In this document: piece after piece, positions 57,000 to 63,372 of the stretch
Layout of the letters: every line of letters begins with the position of its first letter
Position numbering within the stretch: the stretch's first letter is position 1
NCBI RefSeq assembly: GCF_029893365.1
Contig: NZ_JARXUZ010000001.1
Span: forward strand, 2,108,001-2,172,000
From: Cryobacterium sp. CG_9.6
GTDB taxonomy: Bacteria > Actinomycetota > Actinomycetes > Actinomycetales > Microbacteriaceae
Direction: 5' to 3'
DNA: 64,000 bases
The notes under the pieces: model-generated
Databases searched by the model: none
The model's input: the letters and a program-made list of their open reading frames with translations, nothing else
What the model was told of the DNA's origin: nothing
Program-made: the position numbers and the translations under genes

Positions 57000-57868
57000 G
57001 CGGCTTGGAAGATATCGGTGTCGTCGTTTTCGTCGGAGGTCTGTGCGGCTTTGCCGGCTTTGGTGGTTTTGCCGGACTTAGCGGGCTTGCCAGACTTGCC
57101 GGACTTGCCGGACTTATTCAGGGCCTCGGCCGACACCATGGCTCGAAGGCGTTCACCCAGAAGTCGGGGCTGGCTTCCGGATTGCACGGCGAGTGCACCC
57201 TCCATGAGCAGGGTCATGCGGTCCACCTCAAGGTCCGAGAGCCGCTTGAGCCTGGAACCGATGGGTAACCAGAGAAAGTTGGCCGACAGCAGACCCCAGA
57301 GTGTGGCCACGAAGGCTGCGGCGATCATGGGGCCGAGAGTGTCGGGGGTGTCGAGGTTTTCGAGAACGTGGGTGAGCGACACCACGGTCCCCACGATGCC
57401 GATGGTAGGTGCGTAACCGCCGAGGCTGGTGAAGAATTTGGCAGCCGTGCGATCACTGCGGGCTCGAGTGGAGATCTCGTCTTCAAGCAGCATGCGCAGT
57501 TCGTCGCCGTCCGTACCGTCGGCGATGTTCTGCAGGGCACCACGCAGGAAGGGGTCGTTGACGTTGTCGGCTTCCTGCTCGAGCGAGAGCAGTCCCGAGG
57601 TTCGCGCGGTTTCGGCAAGCTGCACAACCTGGTCAATGATTTGCGTAGGGGGTGTGGTCTTGCCCTTGAAAGCGCGCGGCAGGGATTTGAAGGCGAGGAG
57701 GGCATCCTGAATTGTTCCCCCCGCAATACCCACGGCGATGGTCGCGACAAAGACGAGAATCATCGGTGCCGGCAGCAGGATGCTGCTGACGTACGATCCC
57801 TCGAGGGTAATCATGGCAAAGAGGGCGCCAAAGGCGATGACAATGCCAACCAGGGTTGCGGGATCCAT
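56996..57868 (-). CDS. motA: Flagellar stator protein MotA with Lys-rich tail
   Basis: Ion channel half of the stator, 290 residues with four membrane helices. The large cytoplasmic loop (residues about 60-150) carries the charged residues that contact the rotor, and GYAPTIGIVGTVVSLTHVLE holds the conserved Pro of helix 3. After residue about 250 the chain ends in a repetitive Lys/Ser/Gly tail (KSGKSGKSGKPAKSGK), which is unusual for MotA. The start overlaps the flbD stop (TGATG). Confidence 0.95.
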   Translation of the reverse strand: MDPATLVGIVIAFGALFAMITLEGSYVSSILLPAPMILVFVATIAVGIAGGTIQDALLAFKSLPRAFKGKTTPPTQIIDQVVQLAETARTSGLLSLEQEADNVNDPFLRGALQNIADGTDGDELRMLLEDEISTRARSDRTAAKFFTSLGGYAPTIGIVGTVVSLTHVLENLDTPDTLGPMIAAAFVATLWGLLSANFLWLPIGSRLKRLSDLEVDRMTLLMEGALAVQSGSQPRLLGERLRAMVSAEALNKSGKSGKSGKPAKSGKTTKAGKAAQTSDENDDTDIFQAA

Positions 57869-58101
57869 CAGATCCTCCGCGGGCCGCGAGGGGCTTCATC
57901 GGGGTCGGGATCATAGGCCAGTGAAATGACGTGTGCCCGGTAGTGCGCGATGCGTTCGATCACTTCGTCGATCGTCTCGGTGACAATAAAATTCGCGCCG
58001 TCAACCATGACCAGCGTGGTGTCTGGATTGGCATGAATACGCTCGATCAGGTCGGGATTGATCGCAAATTGGCTGTCGTTTAGCCGCGTGACTACGATCA
58101 T
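57868..58101 (-). CDS. flbD: FlbD family flagellar protein
   Basis: A small 77-residue protein. IVVTRLNDSQFAINPDLIER near the N-terminus and VDGANFIVTETIDEVIERI match the FlbD family, found just before motA in many flagellar operons, with unknown role. This is the first gene of the flagellar run present here; flgE and the earlier part of the usual locus are missing upstream. Confidence 0.9.
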   Translation of the reverse strand: MIVVTRLNDSQFAINPDLIERIHANPDTTLVMVDGANFIVTETIDEVIERIAHYRAHVISLAYDPDPDEAPRGPRRI

Positions 58102-58269
58102 GAAAACTCATCCCTGGTAGCGAACGCATCCAGCGAAGCGTTAATGCCCACTATCGACCGTCTGTCCCCCCGCGTTAGCGCCTAGTACCCGCTTCCCAAT
58201 AGAGAGTTCGCGACGGGACATCGCCGAGAAACTGAGCGAGTCAAGCGGGGTCGAGTACAATTACTCCAG

Positions 58270-58314
58270 CGAAGATGGATTCCACTCTCCCGTACATCTT
58301 CGATTAAGCGAAGG
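58270..58314 (+). promoter_or_regulatory. Possible two-state hairpin in the diguanylate cyclase leader
   Basis: Three short elements precede the gene: CGAAGATG (58270-58277), its perfect complement CATCTTCG (58295-58302), and CGAAGG (58309-58314), which overlaps the AAGGA ribosome binding site. The middle element can pair with the first, leaving the site free, or with the third, hiding it. This would allow translation control. No ligand-binding domain is seen, and the stems are short (eight and six pairs). The rest of 58102-58322 shows no gene. Confidence 0.35.
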
Positions 58315-58322
58315 ATTTCTCC

Positions 58323-59351
58323 ATGGCCGCAGCAGTAGATCTCTCGGCTCAGGAGGCGGTCCTGCCGGATGCTGTCATCACCGGAGTCCGAGATCCGCGC
58401 CGCATGAAGGCCGTCGTCGAGGCCGATTTGGAACGCACTGCTGAGACGGACCTGGATGCCGTGATCGCCACCCTGCGCTTAGCATGCGCGGTGCCGGTTG
58501 TCGTGGTAAATATTGTGACTGCGGACAGGCAGACCTATGTTGCGGAAGTCGGCGTCGGCGCCGCCTGCACGCTGTTCGCGGACGAGGTCTCCTTCTGTGC
58601 TGAGGTGGTTAACACGGGTCGCGCCTTGACGGTTTCCGATGCTGCCTCGCATCCGCTCTACTCGCTAAATCCGTTGGTCTTGAGTGGCGCGATCGGATCA
58701 TACGCGGGGGTACCACTGATCGATAATGGTGTGGTGCTGGGTACCGTAGCCCTCTTTGACGATCGTGCGCGAACGTTCTCCGCTGACGAACTCGAAATTT
58801 TGCGCCATCAGGGCAAACTCGCGGGTTCCGTGCTTGCGCTCCGCAGGTCTGCTCGGATGGATGCGCTCACGGGACTGCCTAACCGTGTTCTGTACGGTGA
58901 CCGCCTGTCCGGGGCACTGACGAGACTTGAGCGCAACGACGGAATGGTTTGCGTGATGTACCTCGACATTGATGACTTCAAAATCATTAATGACACCTAT
59001 GGTCACGGGCGAGGCGATGACATTCTTGTCGAGCTTGGAAAGCGTGTTTCTGGCGTTTTGCGCACGACCGATACGGTGGCACGTTTCGGTGGAGATGAGT
59101 TCGTTATTCTCTGCGAGGACATCGGAAGTGTTGTGGAGGCCGAGGAGATGGCCGCTCGGGTGGTTGCTGCTGCCGGCCAACCGTGGGAGATCCGTGGCCA
59201 GATCATTCCTGTGCACGTCAGCATCGGCTTCACCGTGACGGACTCTGCCGACGCAGAGGGGTCCGCGTTGCTTCATGAGGCCGACGACGCCCTGTACCTC
59301 GCCAAGACAACGTCAGGTTCCGTAGCGGTCTTGGGTCCCAACCGGTCGTAA
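58323..59351 (+). CDS. GAF-GGDEF diguanylate cyclase
   Basis: A 342-residue signalling enzyme making cyclic di-GMP from two GTP. A GAF sensor domain covers residues about 35-170 (VVVNIVTADRQTYVAEVGVG, then AGVPLIDNGVVLGTVALFD), and the GGDEF domain covers residues about 180-335. The active site reads GGDEF intact near residue 260, and the RTTD inhibitory site lies five residues before it, so product inhibition is likely. No membrane helix is present, so it is cytosolic. AAGGA lies before the ATG. It is transcribed divergently from the flagellar operon, which suggests a role in motility control. Confidence 0.92.
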   Translation: MAAAVDLSAQEAVLPDAVITGVRDPRRMKAVVEADLERTAETDLDAVIATLRLACAVPVVVVNIVTADRQTYVAEVGVGAACTLFADEVSFCAEVVNTGRALTVSDAASHPLYSLNPLVLSGAIGSYAGVPLIDNGVVLGTVALFDDRARTFSADELEILRHQGKLAGSVLALRRSARMDALTGLPNRVLYGDRLSGALTRLERNDGMVCVMYLDIDDFKIINDTYGHGRGDDILVELGKRVSGVLRTTDTVARFGGDEFVILCEDIGSVVEAEEMAARVVAAAGQPWEIRGQIIPVHVSIGFTVTDSADAEGSALLHEADDALYLAKTTSGSVAVLGPNRS

Positions 59352-59359
59352 GGTCGGCC

Positions 59360-59532
59360 CGAGGGTTCCGCTTGAGGCGCCTCCCCGCCTCCCGCCCTCG
59401 TCGCCTCGCCTCGTCTCGCCTCGCCTCACCTCGCCCGCTTCGCTTCGCTTCGCTCGCCCCACCTCGCCCGCTTCGCTTCGCTCGCCCCACCTCGCCCCAC
59501 CTCGCCTCACCCGCCTCACCCGCCTCGCCCGC
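59360..59532. repeat. Low-complexity pentamer-rich tract
   Basis: CTCGC and CCTCG pentamers repeat irregularly over about 150 bases, with blocks such as cgcttcgcttcgctcgccccac appearing twice. The plus strand is almost free of A. No gene is supported here. It joins the end of the diguanylate cyclase gene to the palindrome array. Confidence 0.7.
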
Positions 59533-60055
59533 TTCGCTGGTCGAGGAGCCGGCACGCTTTTCGCCGGCGTCTCGAGACCCCGTGAGCCGACTCTGAAAAT
59601 CGGCTCACCAGGTTTCGACTGCTCGCAAGCTCGCGCTCAACCAGCGAAATGGGGCTCGCACCCTCGCGCTCGCTCGCCTCGCCCACTTCGCTGGTCGAGG
59701 AGCCGGCACGCTTTTCGCCGGCGTCTCGAGACCTCGCAACCTTGTCTCGAGATCGGCTCACCAGGTTTCGACTGCTCGCAAGCTCGCGCTCAACCAGCGA
59801 AATGGGGCTCGCACCCTCGCGCTCGCTCGCCTCACCCACTTCGCTGGTCGAGGAGCCGGCACGCTTTTCGCCGGCGTCTCGAGACCTCGCAACCTTGTCT
59901 CGAGATCGGCTCACCAGGTTTCGACTGCTCGCAAGCTCGCGCTCAACCAGCGAAATGGGGCTCGCACCCTCGCGCTCGCTCGCCTCACCCACTTCGCTGG
60001 TCGAGGAGCCGGCACGCTTTTCGCCGGCGTCTCGAGACCCCGTGAGCCGTCTCGC
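59533..60055. repeat. Cluster B: tandem array of palindromic repeats with 153-154 bp period
   Basis: TTCGCTGGTCGAGGAGCC begins at 59533, 59687, 59840 and 59993, giving periods of 154, 153 and 153. Each full unit has a palindrome of about 115 bases followed by a spacer (atggggctcgcaccctcgcg and onward). The second and third units are almost identical; the fourth is cut after about 60 bases and ends three bases before the stop codon of the DUF222-HNH gene. Open frames across the array on both strands are by-products. The family is the same as at 414-1336. Confidence 0.9.
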
Positions 60056-60057
60056 CA

Positions 60058-61539
60058 TTAGCTATCGGATGCCCAGGGCGGGTCGGTGCTGGGGGTGTTG
60101 GCCCGATGGCTAGCGGCTGGTCGCCACGTTTGACCGGGGTCAAAGAGCACGGGCCCTCGAATCCAGGGTCTGCCGCTCACCATCTTGATCTGCCACCCGG
60201 ACGCATCAATGGTGTGGTGGTGGTACCAACAGAGCAAACACCCGTTATCAATATTTGTGGGTCCGTTGAACTGCCACGGGAAGACGTGATGCACCTCGCA
60301 CCACGCGGCCGCAATGGTGCACCCGGGAATAACGCAGCCCCCATCGCGGGCGGCAATCGCCCGGCGTTGCGCTGGGCTGAAGAACCGCTCCTTCTCCCCA
60401 AGGTGCAGCACCTGACCGTTCTCACCAATGATCACCTGCTGATACCCGCCCGCGCACAGTCGCTCCTGCACGGCCTTGAGACTGATCGGGGCATCCACGC
60501 CGTCAATCCACCCGACGCCGCGCCCGTTCTTCAGGTCCCGAGCATTCACGTGCACCATCACCGTCGGGGCCGCGCCGCCCATCCGGGGTGTTTTCGGATC
60601 TCGTGCGGTCTTTTCAAACACGGCCCGGAGGATGTCGGCGCACTTTTCCCCGCCGGTGCGGTCATCACAGATCTCTTCGGCACCCGGGATTAGTTCCCCG
60701 GCCGCCATCCGGGCCTGATCCGCGGCCGACGGGAACGCCGGTGCCGCGTGGGCGCTAATGAAGGTCGCGAACACACCGTTCATCACGCCGCGCAGTTCCG
60801 GTGTCACCCCACCCCGTAACGGATACAACCCGTTCTTCAAGAGTCCGAACCCCACAGTGCTGGTGGCGGCGGTCTGCTCATCGCTCGGTGCAACGCCGTC
60901 GGGGTCGAGGATCGCGCCCCACTCGTGTGCTTGCGCCCGAATCAAATCGGCCGAGAACGCGATCCCTGCCCCGGGGAGTCCCCCGGTCTCCGGGGTGATC
61001 GCTCCGGTTGCTGAGGCGACCAGGGCGCGCTCGGCCCGGTCAAGATCGTCCGGGGCAACACGGGAGGAGATCTGCTCCAACGCCGCCACAATCACGTCCG
61101 CGGCGTCCACGCCGAGGTTCCCTGACGTGAGTCCCTCGGCCACGGCCGGGTGTCGCACCGGAACCGACTGGCCAAGCAGGCCGCTCGTGGCGGCCGCAGT
61201 GCCGGTGACAATGCCACCAAGACGCATCCGCCTCTTCGCCTCGGAAGCGGACACCCGGGTGATGCCGGTGATGAGTTCGTACTTGGTGCGGCATCCGCTT
61301 TTCCACGCCAACGAGTCATGGCCTCTACTGGTTTCGGCGCGCATGCCCACGTCGGCGGCGGACCAGATGCGGCCACCATCCACCCGGCGGCCCACCGCTT
61401 CGAGGGCTCCCATCACGTTGAGGGCGGCGTCATCGTCGAGGAGGGTGAAGTGCACTCCATCAAGAGCGTCACCGATCAGGTCACTGGCCTGCTGCAGCAG
61501 AGCGACCACTTCGGGACCGGACTTCATCGTCGTGAACAT
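60058..61539 (-). CDS. DUF222 and HNH endonuclease domain protein (13E12 type)
   Basis: A 493-residue protein. The N-terminal about 330 residues form DUF222. The C-terminal HNH nuclease has CVIPGCTIAAAWCEVHHVFP near residue 415, with paired cysteines for a structural zinc, then NIDNGCLLCWYHHHTID. This fits the actinobacterial 13E12 repeat family, whose members are multicopy; their biological role is not settled. The stop lies three bases from palindrome cluster B, and cluster C lies upstream of the start. A second, nearly identical N-terminus lies at 1-189. Leaderless translation is likely, as TAAAAT is six bases before the ATG. Confidence 0.92.
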   Translation of the reverse strand: MFTTMKSGPEVVALLQQASDLIGDALDGVHFTLLDDDAALNVMGALEAVGRRVDGGRIWSAADVGMRAETSRGHDSLAWKSGCRTKYELITGITRVSASEAKRRMRLGGIVTGTAAATSGLLGQSVPVRHPAVAEGLTSGNLGVDAADVIVAALEQISSRVAPDDLDRAERALVASATGAITPETGGLPGAGIAFSADLIRAQAHEWGAILDPDGVAPSDEQTAATSTVGFGLLKNGLYPLRGGVTPELRGVMNGVFATFISAHAAPAFPSAADQARMAAGELIPGAEEICDDRTGGEKCADILRAVFEKTARDPKTPRMGGAAPTVMVHVNARDLKNGRGVGWIDGVDAPISLKAVQERLCAGGYQQVIIGENGQVLHLGEKERFFSPAQRRAIAARDGGCVIPGCTIAAAWCEVHHVFPWQFNGPTNIDNGCLLCWYHHHTIDASGWQIKMVSGRPWIRGPVLFDPGQTWRPAASHRANTPSTDPPWASDS

Positions 61540-61545
61540 GTCCCC

Positions 61546-61600
61546 ATTTTACCCTGAATAGAACAAGAAAGCGAGACTTACTCACGTTTAAAACTCGTGA
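61546..61600 (-). promoter_or_regulatory. Candidate leaderless promoter and dyad upstream of the full DUF222-HNH gene
   Basis: TAAAAT on the minus strand (61546-61551) lies six bases before the ATG, and the 19-base dyad TCACG...CGTGA sits at 61582-61600. Both match the copy at 196-250, and the similarity continues to about 61745, so the whole control region was duplicated with the gene. Confidence 0.45.
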
Positions 61601-61762
61601 CCTTAGTAAATATTTCCACGCACAGCATCGGCTCCGACAGGCCTCTTCAGCGCTCCCAGGCGCCCAGCTGACGCCTGTTCTCGCCGCCCACGGACCCGGC
61701 CTACCGCCACAATCCCGTCCCACACGCTGCCGCTGCGGCCCGCCCAGCCACCTCGCTCCCCC

Positions 61763-61937
61763 TCTCGCTGGTCGAGGAGCCGGCACGCTCTTCGCCGGCG
61801 TCTCGAGGCCCCGTGAGCCGTGCGCGATCTCGACCACTCGCAAGCTCGCGCTCGACCAGCGAAAAGGTGGGCATGCGCGGGCTGCGCTCCCCCTCCCGCT
61901 GGTCGAGGAGCCGGCACGCACTTCGCCGGCGTCTCGA
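61763..61937. repeat. Cluster C of palindromic repeats (one full, one cut unit)
   Basis: A complete unit lies at about 61763-61863. A second one begins at about 61895 and stops abruptly at 61937, within the GGCGTCTCGAGACC segment present in all other units: GGCGTCTCGA is followed by unrelated sequence. The break is probably the end of an inserted element (see 61938-62050). Confidence 0.8.
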
Positions 61938-62050
61938 CGCTTCTATGGGAGTTGTCAAGCTGTTGAGGTCTTTTTTGATGATGTTTCGTGAGTCGTGTGG
62001 CGTGTTTTTGGGCGCGTGAGGGTGGCGGGCGGGCCGTCGAAGATGGCCTG
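61938..62050. other. Probable non-coding end of the IS110-type element
   Basis: These 113 bases join the cut palindrome to the left end of the IS3 element. If the IS3 element is taken out, they continue directly into the 22 bases after the IS110 transposase stop. They have no gene and a different base pattern, with T-runs. They most likely form the terminal part of the IS110-family element. This is inference, since its other end lies outside the window. Confidence 0.45.
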
Positions 62051-62079
62051 TGAGCTGCCGCGGGCATTTCGGACAGCGG
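62051..62079 (+). repeat. IS3 terminal inverted repeat (orfB side)
   Basis: Starts TGAGCTGCCGCGG and matches the opposite end in 24 of 29 positions. It is flanked outside by CTG. Confidence 0.9.
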
Positions 62080-62094
62080 AATTAGTGGATTCTT

Positions 62095-62988
62095 CTACGC
62101 TGCCAATGCTGGCTGCTGATAACCATAGTGGACTTCATTGGGCCGTCGGTAACCGAGAGCGGAGTGCCGGCGTCGGCTGTTGTAAAACCCTTCGATGTAG
62201 CGAATGACGTCGCTGCGAGCTTGTGATTTCGTGGCGTAAGCGGTGCGATAAACACGCTCATTCTTGAGCATCGAGAAGAAACTTTCCGCCATGCTGTTGT
62301 CCCAACACACGCCGGTGCGGCCCATGGAGGAACGCATCCCCAGGCCGGACACGAGAGCCCGAAATTCGGCCGAGGTATAGACGCTGCCGCGGTCGGAATG
62401 CCAGATCGCGTCGGCCTCGATCACGGTCGTCGCAGCGGCGTTGCGGAGGGCGTCGGCGACGAGCTCGGTGCGCATGTGATCGGCGATGGACCAGCCGACA
62501 ACCTTCTTGGAATAGCAGTCGATGACGGTGGCCAGATAGATGAATCCTTGCCAGGTATGGATGTAGGTAATATCGCCGACGAACTTCACCCCGGGGCGGT
62601 CGGCGGTGAAGTCGCGTTTGACGAGGTCGGGCATGTTGGCGGCCGCTTCGGCATCGGCTTCGGTAGTGATGCGGAAAGGCCGTGGTTGGCAGGCTACGAG
62701 GCCAATCTGGCGCATAAGCTGCCGCACCAGCTCGGGCGAGCACTCGGTCTGCTCCGCGGCGAGGTCGGCGTGGATTCGGCGGTATCCGTAGGTGCCGTCG
62801 GACTCCTCGAAGAAGTGTTGAATCCGCGCGATCAGGGCCTCTCGCCGGGCCGCGGTCGCGGACTGCGGCCGGATCGCCCAGTGGTAGAAACCGGACGTTG
62901 ACACGGCCAGCCAGAGGCACATTTTCACCACCGAATTCCGGTTGGTGGGCTCAGAATTTTGGGAGTCGATGTACTCGTACTTGCTCAC
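62095..62988 (-). CDS. IS3-family transposase OrfB (DDE integrase core)
   Basis: About 297 residues. A helical lead with GFYHWAIRP and GTYGYRRIHADL is followed by the retroviral-type integrase core. The DDE residues lie in KFVGDITYIHTW, IWHSDRGSVYTS and DNSMAESFFSML. GTG at 62988 shares a base with the orfA stop (TAGTG), but as in other IS3 elements the active enzyme is likely an OrfAB fusion made by a -1 frameshift. No stop or frame error is seen. Confidence 0.93.
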   Translation of the reverse strand: MSKYEYIDSQNSEPTNRNSVVKMCLWLAVSTSGFYHWAIRPQSATAARREALIARIQHFFEESDGTYGYRRIHADLAAEQTECSPELVRQLMRQIGLVACQPRPFRITTEADAEAAANMPDLVKRDFTADRPGVKFVGDITYIHTWQGFIYLATVIDCYSKKVVGWSIADHMRTELVADALRNAAATTVIEADAIWHSDRGSVYTSAEFRALVSGLGMRSSMGRTGVCWDNSMAESFFSMLKNERVYRTAYATKSQARSDVIRYIEGFYNSRRRHSALGYRRPNEVHYGYQQPALAA

Positions 62989-63278
62989 TACCGCTGCTCC
63001 CGCGCGAAGTAAGCGCTGGCTTTTTTCAAGAAAGCGGTCTCCGCCCGCAGCTCTTGAACTTCCCGCTCGAGTTCCTTCAGACGGGCCCGTTCCGACACTG
63101 TCAGGTCCGCTTCGGTGCCGCCGTTGGCCTCGCGGTATTTGTTGAGCCAGTTCCGGAGCGTCTCGGGCCCGACGCCGTATGCGGTGGCGACGTCCTTGAT
63201 CGGTTTGGAGGTATTGATCACCTCGCGGCACAGCTCGTCTTTGAACTCTTGGGTGAAACGCCTACGTGCTGCGGCCAT
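62988..63278 (-). CDS. IS3-family transposase OrfA (helix-turn-helix)
   Basis: A 96-residue protein with a helix-turn-helix (PIKDVATAYGVGPETLRNWL) that binds the element's ends, and a leucine-zipper-like helix (LKELEREVQELRAETAFLKK). The A6G run at 63020-63026, near its 3' end, fits the AAAAAAG slip site used to fuse OrfA to OrfB. Confidence 0.92.
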   Translation of the reverse strand: MAAARRRFTQEFKDELCREVINTSKPIKDVATAYGVGPETLRNWLNKYREANGGTEADLTVSERARLKELEREVQELRAETAFLKKASAYFAREQR

Positions 63279-63318
63279 GCTGATCTCTACTTTCAGTGAA
63301 CTCTCATTTTAAGAGGGC

Positions 63319-63347
63319 CCACTGTCCGAGATATCCGCGGCAGGTCA
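63319..63347 (-). repeat. IS3 terminal inverted repeat (orfA side)
   Basis: Read on the minus strand it begins TGACCTGCCGCGGATATC. Its partner is at 62051-62079; CTG follows outside as the target duplication. Confidence 0.9.
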
Positions 63348-63372
63348 CTGTCCGCTGGGCGGTGGTGTCGTT

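Larger units (their letters stand above)
62051..63347 (-). mobile_element. IS3-family insertion sequence, complete (1297 bp)
   Basis: The two ends match as inverted repeats: TGAGCTGCCGCGGGCATT at 62051 against TGACCTGCCGCGGATATC read inward from 63347, with 24 of 29 bases the same by eye. A 3-bp direct repeat CTG flanks the element (62048-62050 and 63348-63350), the expected target duplication. Inside are orfA and orfB in two frames with an A6G slip site. Both look intact, so the copy may be active. Confidence 0.92.

Noticed and set aside
58102..58322. Cyclic di-GMP riboswitch before the GGDEF gene
   Set aside because: No GEMM-type conserved aptamer core was seen; only short competing hairpins.
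59533..60055. CRISPR array
   Set aside because: The repeats are about 115 bp palindromes with near-identical spacers and a 153-bp period; CRISPR needs short repeats with unique spacers. No cas genes are present.
59516..60113. Repetitive proteins on both strands of the palindrome array
   Set aside because: The frames exist only because the 153-bp unit is a multiple of three and lacks stops. No start signal and no conserved fold.
62988..63231. N-terminal extension of the IS3 OrfB frame
   Set aside because: The extension overlaps orfA in another frame and is not protein-like; real fusion would occur by frameshift at the A6G run.
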